A DNA stretch of 64,000 nucleotides from Pyrrhosoma nymphula (GCA_963573305.1 OY754331.1:10760868-10824867); one strand, 5' to 3'; positions 51,561 to 63,478 are shown, counted from the stretch's first letter. The notes: generated by a model not told the origin, from the letters alone. Numbers and translations are program-made.

Positions 51561-52109
51561 CAATATCGAAGGAGGTGAATAGACGAAAACCAACTTTGAA
51601 AACTCGTTCCGAAATTAAATCTTCTTGTTAGAAAAAGCGATGAAAAGTTAAATTTTCAGGCACCATTGTTGGCATTTCGCAAAGTCCGAAGATTATCTTA
51701 CCTAACGCCATGAAAGTTTCAATCGGGTGGGATCATGAATCTTAATAAAACCTTAAAATACGGAGAATGAATGAGATAGGTATGTAGAACATCGTTCTGC
51801 ACCGCGCGTACCCGTCCGGACCTTATAAGTAGCTAGGAAAACTTCAGGGCTGGCAAAGAAGCAGTCACACTGCGCGCGCAAGGGTGCCGCGAAGGGATCA
51901 GTGTCTCCTTATTCTGAGTCGGATCTGCGCAGACTGGACGACATTGAGTTGTTCTGCGCATGCTGGAGACAGAATGATAAAATTCGACCAACCTTTTGAA
52001 AATCGAGGGCTCACCCACGGCGCATGAAAGTCTGCGCAAATCTTGATTGGAGAATACGAGACCACTTCGGTATTTGGTCAGTGTTTTAGCTCGAGCAGAC
52101 TCGAGTGTA
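51561..52109. other. Spacer, nothing recognised
   Basis: Moderate GC content; the 108-codon minus frame (51833-52159) crosses the hAT terminus and has no known domain. Confidence 0.35.
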
Positions 52110-52554
52110 CTCTCAGTCAGGGGCGGCTCCAGACCAGAGGTTACTGGGGGGGGGGGCACCAGCGTCTCTAGGGGTATGGAAATCCCCCCCAGGAAAAGGG
52201 GCCTTCGTGGGTCTCGTCGCGGAAATTCGTTTCAAACTGTGCAAAATGGCGCGTTATAAGTGGTTTGGAAGCAAAAGTTTGCCTTTTAAGAAGAGTAAGT
52301 TTTTACTAAATGCATATTTCCCTTTTAGATTACCACCAAGTTTCGACTAATTCTAAAATTAATTTCATTTGCATTTGCATTTAGCTTGTGGTTTTAAAGA
52401 CCGTTTTAGTTTACGTAAAATTTAACTGGATTTTAAAGTAAAATAACCAAAACTTCAATAACAAAAAAAGTAACGAAATAATTTAGACTACCTAATAATT
52501 TATTAGGTCTATTAAATTATTATTCTATTCTCAAAAATTATTAATTATAGAGTT

Positions 52555-53609
52555 GAATAATGACAGAGCACATCATAGCCCTCATTGAAGAAAGAGGAAA
52601 GTATAAGAATGCAAGAAATGAAACAGAAGAAGTACTGTATAAGAGGTTAAGGAATCAAGTTATCAGAGAATCGAAAAAGGCCAAAGAGAAGAGGATTGTA
52701 AGCTGCTGCGAGAACATCAACGAAAATATGATGAAGGGGAACTCAGAAACGTCATACAACCTAATCAAGAGGCACTTCGGAGAAAGGAAGCCAAGATGCA
52801 AAAACATCAGAGACTCGGATGGGAAACTGCTAATGGAAGATAGATAAATCGGTAATAGATGGAAACAGTACATTGAAGAGCTATACCGAGGCCCCATCCC
52901 CCTTGGAGAAGCATTCACTGATGACCAGAACCAAGTGGAGGAAGACAACCGTGGACCAGGGATACTAAGAAGCGAATTTGAGAGAGCAGTTAGAGACCTG
53001 AAGAATGGAAAGGCGTCCGGAGAAGATAAAATCAGGGGAGAAGTAATCAAAGCACTTGGTAAAAAAGCACGAGACACACTATATGGAATAATCCAAGATT
53101 GCTACGAATCCGGAAAGCTACTAGAAGACTTCAAGAGGAGCTCAATGGTGACCATACCAAAGAGAGCAAGGGCTGAGAAATGCGAGGAGCACCGAACCTT
53201 AGTCTAGTGTCACATGCCTCCAAAATTCTTACTCGGATAGTAGGCAGAGAATTGAAGGAAAAATTGAAGAAAACCTGTCAGAAAACCAATTTGGATTTAG
53301 GAAGAATAGGGGGACAAGGGAGGCAATACTATGCCTGAGACTACTGGTAGAGAAAATGATCCACGTGAGCAAGCCATTGTATAAAGCCTTCGTGGACTTG
53401 GAGAAGGCATTCGATAATGTCGAATGGAATATGATGGTCAATACTATGGAAACATTTGGATTGGACTACAATGACAGAAGAATCATCTACCAGCTCTACA
53501 AGGACCAGGTGGCCACAATACGCACGCAAGATGGAAGAAATATGGAGGCAAAAATTAACAAAGGGGTCCAACAATGACGTAACCTGTCACCAGAACTCTT
53601 CAATATGTA
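52555..53609 (+). pseudogene. RTE-like LINE reverse transcriptase, 5' part
   Basis: The pre-RT linker (52560-52847) is followed, after one in-frame stop at 52846, by RT pieces: LKNGKASGEDKIRGEVIKAL (about 53000), MVTIPKRARAEKCEEHR (53145), ENQFGFRKNRGTREAI (about 53281), FVDLEKAFDNVEW (53389-53427, motif A with its catalytic Asp) and INKGVQQ, where a stop replaces the expected next residue. There is a frameshift around 53205. The endonuclease domain is absent, so the copy is 5'-truncated. It stops at LFNMY where the Tc1-like element was inserted and resumes at 55884. Confidence 0.88.
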
Positions 53610-53789
53610 CAGACGCCGCATAAAGTCTGGCGACATCGACAACAGCGCCGAATAAGCGGAACTGCGATTTTGTGTGGCTCCACTGATTTAAAAGCGAGGG
53701 ATGGGGAGGGGAGAAAGAGGGTAGGGGGAGGGACTTATGTCGTCCCATCGAACTCAGGGACTACATTTTTTCCCGTAAGGAGTGTAAAC

Positions 53790-55262
53790 AGGAGTGATTG
53801 AAAGATTTGGAAATGGCCGTAGAAGTCTCAGTATATCCATTCGACGCATTGCTGAGAGTCAGGAATTTGAAGAGCGTTAGCCAGTTGAAGGGACACAAGA
53901 GTGCTGGTATGCACCGGCCTGCGAACCACTGCGAACAGGGAAACTTCTCTCGCAGACAGAGAAGTAATGGTTTAACTAATGGGATTTGGGAGTCCATAGG
54001 AGCGTGGTATGGCGATGGGTAAAACGCGCTCGAGAGTGTGCTGCGGATGGACTGAACAGTAGGACACGGAACGGGAGACCTCGGTGCAGAACTAGAGGAG
54101 ACGAGGCGATGGTTAATCACATGAGCAATAATCCTCTAACAAGTGGTGGGCTAGCATCAGCAGGAAGATCTATGGAAATAAAGTGTAGATACACGACTCT
54201 TATAATAAATAATATGGTTGAGCGTGTAATATTTCATCATCGCGCAGCTCGTAAGTCTACCACAAGCGAATAAGATAAGGAAATACGGTTGCAATTTGCA
54301 AGGAATTATTTTTAAATTACTCAGACCTTTTGGGATCTCGCTATTTTTTGTGATGAGAAGGTATTCACCAGCATCAATGAAGGGAGAATGACACTGTGGG
54401 GTCCTCTTCGATCCAGTTAAATAAACGTCATCGATATTTTTAAGAATACTATTGACAAATATTTGTCATAACTTTTGCAAATTTACGTTCATTCATTGAT
54501 GGTGCCATGCTAATAGTGCTTTGATTATTAAATTTTGTTCGTATTTCCCGCTAATCGTACGGAGCCTTCAACTTCTAAACGAAGGGTAAGAATTTAAAGG
54601 CACAACAAAACCAAGGGTTTAAATTCCATGCTTTAAATTAGCTCAAAATAGGGAGTTGAGATTTCTTTGTGGAGAGATTTCATATATGTAATTAAATCAG
54701 ACTTCTTCATGGCAACCCTATTAGGATTAGTTCATTTCGTAATTTAGTGCCAAGAAAAAACTAAATGTTTTGCAGGTTTGCTCCGCTATACATACTAAAA
54801 TCTACAAAATTTGAGCGTATATCTATTAGTTTTTGGGGTGCAATATCAACGGCCCTGGTCCTCTGGTGAGGACACCACCAAGGATGACAGCTATTATGTC
54901 TGCAGAGATTTTAGAGGGCCATCTGGTTCCCTACTGCAAGGATGTAGTGCCTGAGGGAGAGGGCGTAATCCTCATTCAGGACTATTGACCTGTCCACACC
55001 ACTCGCGTTGTGAAGCAATTTTTCAATCGGCACCTGGAGATCGATGTCCTTCCTTGGCCACCAAGATCACCGGATTAATATCCAATTGAAAATCTGGGCA
55101 TCATGGTTCCAGAATGGAAGATAAGCACTGCAAGGACGGATGAGGCGTTGCTGAATCACGCGTTGGACATAGGGTAATCGGTCGAGCAGCGACCTTCAAG
55201 ATGTGAGAATTCAGTGAAATACATGCGTAATCGGCTGCATAAATTCATTGACACTGGATGAG
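53790..55262 (+). pseudogene. Tc1-like transposase, decayed, DD35E spacing
   Basis: N-terminal part near 53800-53990; helix-turn-helix GVHRSVVWRWVKRARECAAD (from about 53989) after a frameshift; NGRPRCRTRG (AT-hook-like) near 54075; NNPLTSGGLAS. Catalytic motifs: FCDEKVF (54346-54366), QDY-stop-PVH (from 54977) and PIENL (55082-55096). Counting codons from Asp 54980 to Glu 55088 gives 35 residues between them. Multiple stops and frameshifts make it inactive. A 359-bp non-coding interval interrupts it at 54417-54775. Confidence 0.85.
54417..54775 (+). other. Probable intron in the Tc1-like transposase
   Basis: Upstream coding stops at CGATCCAG and downstream coding resumes at GTTTGCTCCG. Joining them keeps frame and gives LRSRFAPLYI, the expected Tc1 continuation. 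The 3' edge TTTTGCAG is a good acceptor; the 5' edge TTAAAT differs by one base from the donor GTAAAT, so the donor may have mutated. A small insertion is the alternative, but no duplication is seen. Confidence 0.5.
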
Positions 55263-55883
55263 AAACCACCAAATATTGAATAAAATGTTCACTATCATAA
55301 AAATGCTGTCCTTTCTTCTAAAAATGCGAATATTTCGAAATAAATCTTGCATTTAGGAGCGAGTGGCTACTTATATAATTACTGAATGTAACATTTTTCA
55401 TAATTTTTAATTTTAAACAGAATTCAAAACATTTAATTAATAATATTGTCTGATTCGTATCAATTTTCTCTGTGGCACGCTGTTTTTTCCACAACGTTGT
55501 TTTGAAGGAATTCCGACATAATACGATCTTCAAGTTTCTGAATCTCAGAAATGCGTTGAATGGATGCACAGAGACTTACTTCTACGACCATGATAGCCTC
55601 TAAGCCCATTCCAAAACGTTCATTCAGTCCTGTTTACACTCCTCATGGGAAATAAGCTAGTCCCTCAGTTCGATGGGACGACATGAGTCCTCTTAGTTCA
55701 CTTTCCCCCAAGACGAGATCCCGATTCACCACTACTCTGGCCACTTTTTCACCTCCCTCAACCCCCCTCCACTCATTCTTCCCTCCCCATCCCTCGCTTT
55801 TGAATCAGTGGAGCCACACAAAATCGTAGTTTCGCTTATTCGGCGGTGTTGTCGATGTCGCCAGACTTTACGCGGCGACTGTA

Positions 55884-56760
55884 CATGGAGGGAGGAATAA
55901 CATAAATAGAAGAACAAGGAATCAAATTGAATGGAGAAGAAATCAACATGCTACGCTTCGCTGATGATATCGCCATCGTAGCAGAAAACGAGGAAGACCT
56001 ACAGAACTCACTGAATACAATTTAAAAAAGCGTTCCAGGAATACAACATGAAAATAAATAAGAAGAAAACCAAGCTACTTGTGTGCCGATGAGAGAAAGT
56101 GGTGGCCGACGTCCGCCTCAAAGAAGAAATATTCGAGCAAGTGGAATCATTCACCTACCTCAGGAGCACCATTACCTGGGATGGAAGAAGCACGACAGAC
56201 ATCAAGCGTCGAATAGCCCAAGCTAAGACGGCATTCATGGCCAAAAAGCCGCTACTCTGCTCGAAGAGCATAAGACTGGAGACAAGGAAACAATACGTGA
56301 AAACATTCGTATGGGCAGTGGCACTCTACTGATCAGAAGCATGGACCATTGGAAAAACTGACTATAAAAGAATAGAAGCCTTCGAGACCTGGTGCTGGAG
56401 GAGAATGCTAAAGATCAAATGGACGGATAGGATGAGAAACGAGGAGGTATGCAGAAGAATTGGAGAAGAAAGGGCACTGTGGAGCACTATACGCCAAAGA
56501 AGAACACGGTGGGTTGGCCGTGTCATGAGACACAACAATTATGTTGGAAGCATAATGGAGGGAAAAATTGAAGGGAAAGTCCCCAGAGGAAGACCAAGAG
56601 ACAAGTACTTGGGGCAAGTCAAGAGGGATACGTGGAAGAAGAACCATAGGGAAGTGAAGGAACTGGCATGGGATAGGGTGAAATGGAGGGCTGCAGTATA
56701 CCAATCCTAGGATTGTAATACTATGATTATGAGAGATAATAAATAAGATTAGACTAAATA
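55884..56760 (+). pseudogene. RTE-like LINE, 3' part with YADD-type motif
   Basis: Continues the frame broken at 53609: an EEQGIKLNGEE-like stretch, FADDIAIVAENEEDL (catalytic FADD at 55957-55968, motif C), then FVWAVALY (about 56305-56329). After a stop come WTIGKTDYKRIEAFE and the C-terminal region from 56405 (LKIKWTDRMRNEEV, RRTRWVGRVMRH, KVPRGRPRDKYLG). Ends at a short non-coding 3' tail with ATCCTAGGATTGTAATACTA. Stops at about 56025, 56091 and 56331. Same family as the fragment at 6660. Confidence 0.88.
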
Positions 56761-56855
56761 AACTTTATAATTAGGTGTATGACAAAGAAATACGCGGATT
56801 ATTTGGGGGGAACCAATTGCCCCCCTCCCCCTTAGGGGCCGCCAATGCTCTCAGT

Positions 56856-57593
56856 GAAGATACGGTACAGAGCTTGGACTTTTATTCGGCTTTGCGTTCA
56901 GCAGTGCATTCTCATTTAGCATGCTCGTCTCAGAACTCAGATATTAAGTTTTTTATCCCATAGTCCCAAAAGCTTGCCGAACATTGTGATCAAATGGAAT
57001 ATTATTCCGCGATAGAAATCTCTCGGCGCTGCTTCTGGTTATAACTTCATGGATAATGAAGAATGTGTATCTGGACTCCCCATTCCTTTACATGAGGCTA
57101 TATTCTTTCTATAAAGTGACGTTGATTGATTAATTGTCATGTACTAATTGTCAGAAAATTTGACTAGGTAAAATTTTTTGCACTATTTTGCGATAATCTT
57201 AAACGGAGGAATTTCTCTACAAAGGAGTTCAGGATCAACTCTCAAAATGAGTCATTTTCGATGAGGTTTTTATTTTTTTACGTAGGTATTTGTAATGATT
57301 CAGGTGAATTAGCTTCAAACCGGCAGAGTAACAGCACGATGCCTGACAGGACAGCTATCAGATCTGGCTTATTTTAAAGCTGAGTAAATTTAATCGAAGA
57401 AAATTTTTATATCTTCTTTTGTACCCCACTTGCAATAAATGTATGCGTTAATACTTATTCTTCACCAGAACACAATCGAATATTCATCAAAAGTGAGTTA
57501 ATTTTCCATAGAGCGGGAATGGGTTTCGATCTTTGGTGTCTAAGACTCCTTTTATATGTTCCCTAGGAAGACAAGTCCCACTCCTCAAGGGAC
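56856..57593. other. Spacer, nothing recognised
   Basis: AT-rich, no assigned feature. Confidence 0.4.
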
Positions 57594-57601
57594 TCGGTCT
57601 C

Positions 57602-57888
57602 AAGTGGCGTACGGACGGGGAGAGGGCTGTTAAGTTTTAACCCCCCCCCCCAAACATGTTTATCTGAGTTCGTTTTTGCTCGTTTAGTTGAACTAGCGTT
57701 TAGAATTTTGCTTATTGGGCTGCAAAATGTAGTTGAATTCTCTTAACGAATATATAATGTTAATTTAACTATTGTTTCAGTGAATAATAGTCTAAATATC
57801 ATTTTATGATGATGCACATTAATATTAATGAACCCCCAGCAGAAGTCAAAACCCCTCCCCCCAGAAGTCACTCCTGCGTACGCCACTG
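57602..57888. mobile_element. hAT MITE with perfect 8-bp duplication
   Basis: TCGGTCTC occurs at 57594-57601 and 57889-57896. Termini AAGTGGCGTACG and, at the right, the complement of CAGTGGCGTACG; C-rich/G-rich subterminal runs. 287 bp, non-coding. Confidence 0.85.
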
Positions 57889-57896
57889 TCGGTCTC

Positions 57897-58958
57897 ACGT
57901 GAGGGCAACCTTCAGCACAACAACAGATGACGATCGTTTTTCTCCTTAAATATAGAGCAGCGGAATTGTTCCAAAGCCTCTATTTAAAAGAAAACTCTGC
58001 AAATGGAATAGAAAATCATCGAAATGGCAACTTTTTGTTGCATTTGCAGATCCTGAGTGATGGTGGAAGCCGATAATTTGTGGAATTCCAATTTGAACAT
58101 CCGAAAGGGATTTGAGGACTGCGTTGATTTCACTGTGCAGTCATTTATTAAATCGGAAAGATTCTCTACTCATTCCCAGCCTCAAGAACAAGTACCTACG
58201 TACAAGAAGTTAACAAAATTACACACAGTCACTTAAGGGTTACCAATGGAGAGTGAAGTTTTGGGAGTGGTAAGGGAGCCCTCCTTTATTAGCAATAAAA
58301 TATTTTATCCCCTATCCTCTGAGAGATTAATTACGTAGTATCTCCTCCTGCGCAGAAAGCCTTAAGTGTCGTCAATTGTACCCCCCAACGAGCTGCACCG
58401 GATGAGTTCAAAGTTTTCTTATACCAGGCAGGTCTAAGGATGATCCGGTGATGCAATTAAACCGGTACACATGCGTCATTTTAGCACTGACTGGTGAGAG
58501 TTTTGGCTGCTTTGTCGAGGAAAGAGTGAAATACTTGGCTACAGTACTAGCTAGAGATGTGATCGCTTTGTGTTTCGCGTACGAAAAGAAAAACCAATGC
58601 GATAAATATGAATAATTCCACACTCCACGACATTACCGCCCCATATCGGTAAAACACAAAACACTACCACGAACGGTAATTAATAATAATCTCCTCCGAG
58701 AGTATTTTGAACCTAGTTGTTCGAACAATATCGATTGTTACTTCGAGATGTTCGACTCTGGTTACGTCGAAGATTAATTCGATTATATAGATGAGTAAAG
58801 ATGAAACCCCCGAAGAGGCTCCACATGTTTATTCTTTCATTTACCTAATTCCTGGTGTTCAAATTTTTAAATGCAAGGAGATCCTTAAATTTACATTGGG
58901 GAATCGCATAACATTCAAAATATCCTAACACTATATTTATATATTAAATTGAAGCTTT
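57897..58958. other. Spacer, nothing recognised
   Basis: No supported coding or repeat feature. The 71-codon minus frame at 58408-58623 lacks a known domain. Confidence 0.4.
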
Positions 58959-58966
58959 CATAAATA

Positions 58967-59267
58967 CAGGGCCGTCCCAAGGGATTGAGGGGCACTGTAC
59001 AAACGAAAGTCGAATGATAATCCCCCTAACATTGCATTCCCTTTTTGATATTGTAGTATCTTATAAGCATATTTCATGGAAAAATAAAATTAACTTACAA
59101 AATGGCCAATGATTTCAAGACATTTACAATGAGCTAAGTAGTAGGTAATTAAGGGTAATAGGCGGGTTTCCCCGCACCGTCTGAAACAAGCAAGCCAGGG
59201 CGGGGCCCCCAGAGACGCGGGGCCCAGTGCAGCGGCACCTGTCGCACTACCCACAGGGATGGCACTG
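58967..59267. mobile_element. hAT MITE with near-perfect 8-bp duplication
   Basis: CATAAATA (58959-58966) and CATAAAGA (59268-59275) flank a 301-bp unit with termini CAGGGCCGTCCC and, at the right, the complement of CAGTGCCATCCC. A GC-rich patch (GGGGCCCCCAGAGACGCGG) lies near the right end. Non-coding. Confidence 0.75.
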
Positions 59268-59275
59268 CATAAAGA

Positions 59276-61157
59276 TAGAATATAATTAACTCAAGATTTT
59301 TTCCACGGAAGAGCCATGTTTTTAAATTATTATTTTCAAATTTTGCTTTGTGGATGTCATGCTTGAAGGCTAATAGCGAGAGATTTTTTTATTGCATTTA
59401 CTGAAGAGCACCAATTTTGGTCATGATCTATTTATAGTTTGAGTATTTTATTGTAGGTATTTAACTTTTACAAGTAATTTATGAAGTAATATAAAGATTT
59501 GCTTTGGTAAAAATGGTTAATATTTCAGTATTATACTATTTTCGTTCTGCCTCAACCTAATATCAGGCTACAGCATTGTTTTCCTTTTAAGGATATTCCT
59601 TAACGTGCAAAATAAAACAGCATGATTTATTAAGTACCTAGCCAAAGAATTTTTACCTGGTTTATGGAACCCTTTAAGAAGTGTTTGAAAAACTAAATGC
59701 TCAAAGTCGTTTAAGGAAAGTAGTGTAGTAATTCTATCTATTTTCCAGTTTCAAAGGTAGATATCAATACGCCATACACGTTTAACAGTGCTATGCCACT
59801 GATTGCGTTAACTATGTAAGAAGAAATTGCGTTCTATTTATGTACCAACATTTGGGTTGGAAGTCAATGTCCACCAATAAAATTCCGTTTGGGCATTTTA
59901 AAATCCCGAAAGTTTCAATTTTTACCGAATAGTCCTTGATGAATTCTCATATAACTGGTCAAGACTAAGAGACACTTCCTGAATCCGATGTAAACCTGTA
60001 ATCTGCGACTATACCGGCGCTTCTGTTAACACAGCGCATGCGCTAGTCATAGTTCTCACGCAAGAGATGGTTCCGGAATCAGTTTAGCTTCTATGTACGC
60101 AATTTAACTGTGGATCAACAAGGATGCTACACAAATCAATATGTTTTCGGGAAAGTTTCATTTCTCCACAGCCTCACAAGTGGAGCAACAAACACATTCA
60201 AAACATTCCCACGTCCCAAATCCACACCCTTTGAGCGAGCACATCTCTTAATCCAACGGAGTCGTCATTAGCTAGGCTGAGCACCTGCCTATGCGTTGCA
60301 ATTCGCCGCGGCAACTTGAGAGTAGAGGGATCAAAAGCTAGCGCAATCTTTTGATGAACGCGATTGAGTCCATTTGCGGGCTCAGAGGTGAGTCACAAAG
60401 GTAATTCTGGAAATCCTTTCCCCACTACGTACCCATTGGAAAGCAAGCAGAGGGCTGCGGAAACCACACCGTGTTATTTGTGACTCTGGTCACTGCAGCT
60501 CTGGATATCAAAGGTAATAATAATTATCACTGGAGGCGTGCAGTAGCGGAGAGCATTAGTGGCATTGGATTGATGGTTTTCAATTGAACAGGGAAGGTAG
60601 ACTGAATGTTGAAATGTTGCCGAAATAGCGTTTGCAAAAAGTTATAAAATTAACCCTGTAATCACCAACGCTTAATTCATCAGCAATTGCGTGATCAACG
60701 ATCAGCTCCAGTATCAAAATAGGTAATCGTCACATTCTTCCTTTTCCATTGATTTTGGGACTAATGTGAATTTCAATAACATTTGAATAGGATACATATT
60801 AATTCTGTACTTTCCTTTAATCTAGGTACGATTAAAAACCGTTATTGATTGGCTATCATGAAACTGAGCCTATTGAATTGAAATAAGTAATTATCTTAAT
60901 TACAGGAGTCGAACTAATACTATATGAATCCACAGTTAACGGGTTCAGTTTTCCGCTTCCGTTCCGTTTTCATCGAAGATGATTTCCTGGCCACCTAATA
61001 ACTAGAACACAAGCTTTTGTCGATATTTATGAAGGAGATAAAGAAGATACTATGCAGAATGCTAAATGACGAATTGCGAACGTAAATATCATCAATTGCA
61101 AAGGGAATGAATAATGAAAAAGTATTTAAAGTACTTTATTATTTAATAAAAATTATT
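59276..61157. other. Spacer with a small repeat fragment
   Basis: Mostly unassigned. 60370-60420 (CATTTGCGGGCTCAGAGG...AAAGGTAATTCTGG) resembles part of the hairpin arm at 61300-61325. No gene recognised. Confidence 0.4.
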
Positions 61158-61235
61158 TGCCTTGCTAGGGACTCGACCCCGGATCCCTAGATATCGCACC
61201 GAGTGCTTTAGCCAGTTAATCTACCGAGGGGTCCG
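61158..61235 (-). mobile_element. tRNA-derived SINE head, copy 2
   Basis: The minus strand shares CCTCGGTAGATTAACTGG, GCTAAAGCACTCGG and a B-box GGGTCGAGTCC with the unit at 7441-7530. The head directly adjoins the long hairpin that starts at 61233. SINE head rather than a functional tRNA. Confidence 0.6.
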
Positions 61236-61638
61236 TCACCTCTGTGGGCTCTAAAGGAACAAGGTGTTCAAGATACTTCGCACCTTGGTGCATTTGCGGG
61301 TGACTCCGTAAAGGTAATACTGTGGTTAGTCCCAGTATCCTCAAATTGTGTCAATGAAAACAGTATTTAACAAAATTTGGCGTAATGAAATGAGAAAGTA
61401 TCATACCAGGAATCTAACAAAAACAATTTTAAAAATATAATTTTTTTTAGATTCCTGGCATGATACTTCCTCATTTCATTTCGCCAATTTTTGTTGAATA
61501 CTGTTTTCATTGACACAATTTGAGGATACTGGGACTAACAACAGTATTACCTTTACGGAGTCACCCACAAATGCACCAAGGTGCGAAGTATCTTGAACAC
61601 CTTGTTCCTTTAGAGCCCACTGAAATCCATAGAGGTGA
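61233..61638. repeat. Hairpin with ~185-bp arms
   Basis: 61233-61416 and 61448-61638 are inverted complements with scattered mismatches and indels around a 31-nt AT-rich loop. Landmarks: AAGGTGTTCAAGATACTTCG, TTTGCGGGTGACTCCGTAAA, CAAATTGTGTCAATGAAAAC and their complements. Non-coding. Could be a foldback MITE or an inverted duplication of a SINE-associated segment. Confidence 0.85.
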
Positions 61639-61689
61639 TTAAACCGAGGTACTTTATATGATTTATATTCTCAATTTTTAGGCAGTTTA

Positions 61690-62640
61690 CACAAACGCTT
61701 CCTTTTTACGACAAGCAATGAGGACATCTGTAATAAATGTCATCTGATGGCACAAGTATACTTTTCAAGCCAAATAACATATACTTAAATTTGACACTTT
61801 GAACAAAGTTATTGCGCAAGAAGAAAATTAATTCCATTGAAATCATTTTGCATCTGTAATACAACATCGGAGACAGTAGTCGACGAATAACATAATGCCG
61901 TGTCATCGGCAAAAGAAGTAAGTTTTCCATGAAATGAACCGTTGCACAAATTATTGACATTAATTAAAAATAAAATTGGTCCCAGGACGGAGCCTTGAGG
62001 CACACCACATGTGAGGGACACCTCCTCACTGATACATTCGTTAATTTATACTCTTGGAGTCCTTTTCTGACAGGTTAACTATTGAACCAGTCGTTTGCAA
62101 CCCCTCTAATTCCAGCCTCCGACAGTCTATATAGCAATGTAGCATGATTAACCGAATTGAAGGCATTGGTTATATCAATAAATAAACCATCGGTCTTATA
62201 ATTTCTGTTTTCGCTCTCATATAGATCAAACAGAATTGCAGTAGGGAATCCTCAGTACATTTGTTAAAAAACCGAATTGTGAGTTACTGAAATAATTAGT
62301 TTTACTAAAAAAATTTAATAGCCTGAATTTAACTATATTTTCCAAAATTTTAGAAAAACCGGAAGAAGAGAGATGGGACGATACTGATTGATATAATTTC
62401 GATCACCTTTCTTAAAAATTGGCACAATTAGTGCGCATTTTAATTTACCAGGAAACTTACACTGTTCCAAGCTTAAATTAACAATATATGTTAAGATGAG
62501 AGCCACATTTTCGTTAATAGCCTTGACAGTATTGATGGAAATGTTATCTAAACCCTTGGAGTTATTAGAGTTCAATCTTTTCATTGTATTTTGAACCTCT
62601 TCAGTGGATGCCGGTGAAAAGAATACAGTGTTGAGAGTAG
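61690..62640 (-). pseudogene. CR1/jockey-type reverse transcriptase relic
   Basis: Minus-strand order: LNSNNSKGLDNISINTVKAI (ORF 62584-62333), IVPIFKKGDRNYINQYRPIS, then after frameshifts SQFGFFNKCTEDSLLQFC (about 62280), GVPQGSVLGPILFLINVNNL (motif B; ORF 62021-61809) and FADDTALCYS (motif C, about 61913-61884), KYMLFGLKSILVP (about 61760). Motif A is degraded (KAFNSVNHA-like reading near 62160). At least three frame changes. Different lineage from the RTE-like copies. Confidence 0.82.
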
Positions 62641-63404
62641 TAAGTAGGATACCAACGATTATAATACGGAGGTAAAGAATAGTTTACTGTATTGATACCG
62701 TATTTCGCTCGATGATGTTGCTGAAAAATTTACTAAACTCATTGGCAATATCTTGGATATATACTCATCATTTGACGGAGCGTCCATTTCGGGCTTACGC
62801 TGAAAAGTTTACATTTCAGGTAGTTTGAGCGAGATAGTTTCCTTGTCATAATGAAGACCATATTCGAACTTTATTTTTTTTAATTTCTTACGCCTGTAAA
62901 CCGTATGGAGTAAATATTGTAGCATTGATGTCGCCTAAATATATATTTATACATGACAAACATTTTCAGTACCTAATTAAATAAATATATCTACTTAAGT
63001 CTCTAACATGACTAATTCTTTCACGCCGTAGCGCTAAAAAGCCTTCAATACGGCAGGTTTTTGTGATTCTGTAAAATTTACTGCGGTGAGTAATGGATTA
63101 ATTTTTATAAATAGTTGAGAAAACATGCTAACTACACAACGTTAGTATTTTGACGAAATATAGGTGTTGTAATTTCCAATTTTTTTCAAATATTCTCCCT
63201 CTGGAGCGCACAGCCGTAATCTATCCCACGTAAAACAGATTATAATTTTATATGCAAATTACTCGAAAAGTAATTCGGTAAAGAGTTGGGTAATATTTTG
63301 ATATCATTGGAAAGATGGGAGTTCTTTTCTTTAAAATGAGGCCATTTTCATCAAATTCTAGGTGAAGTGATTTTTCGCTCAAACTACCTTAAAATATAGG
63401 GACG
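62641..63404. other. AT-rich spacer, nothing recognised
   Basis: No coding or repeat-end signature identified. Confidence 0.4.
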
Positions 63405-63478
63405 GGATTTAAACACAGGCTTCCAGGATGGGAAGCCGGTATTTCAGCCAAAACACCAAGCCGAACCAAGCCTCCCGG
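63405..63478 (-). repeat. tRNA-like SINE head, third type
   Basis: The minus strand has TTGGCTGAAATACCGG (A-box-like), stem CTTCC/GGAAG, and GTGTTTAAATCCCGTC (B-box-like) with tRNA-like spacing. It differs in sequence from the heads at 7441 and 61158. Confidence 0.45.

Larger units (their letters stand above)
53610..55881 (+). mobile_element. Tc1-like transposon inserted at TA
   Basis: Termini CAGACGCCGC / CAGTCGCCGC (complement) start long inverted repeats of about 300 bp (to about 53900, and from about 55540). The inverted repeats share AAAGTCTGGCGACATCGACA and continue into the 5' coding region. TA flanks at 53608-53609 and 55882-55883. Removing the element restores the LINE sequence AATATG-TA-CATGGAGG, reading N-M-Y-M-E-G in frame, which confirms the boundaries. 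It contains one decayed transposase gene. Confidence 0.9.
52118..56847. mobile_element. hAT element carrying nested RTE and Tc1 insertions
   Basis: CTCTCAGT is duplicated at 52110-52117 and 56848-56855. Termini are CAGGGGCGGC and, at the right, the complement of CATTGGCGGC, each followed by G-rich sequence. These are hAT hallmarks. Without the LINE insertion the hAT copy would be only about 0.5 kb. A short frame at 52246 (ATGGCGCGTTATAAG, 16 codons, then GTAAGT at 52295) may be a remnant of a transposase first exon. No transposase domain is retained. Confidence 0.85.
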
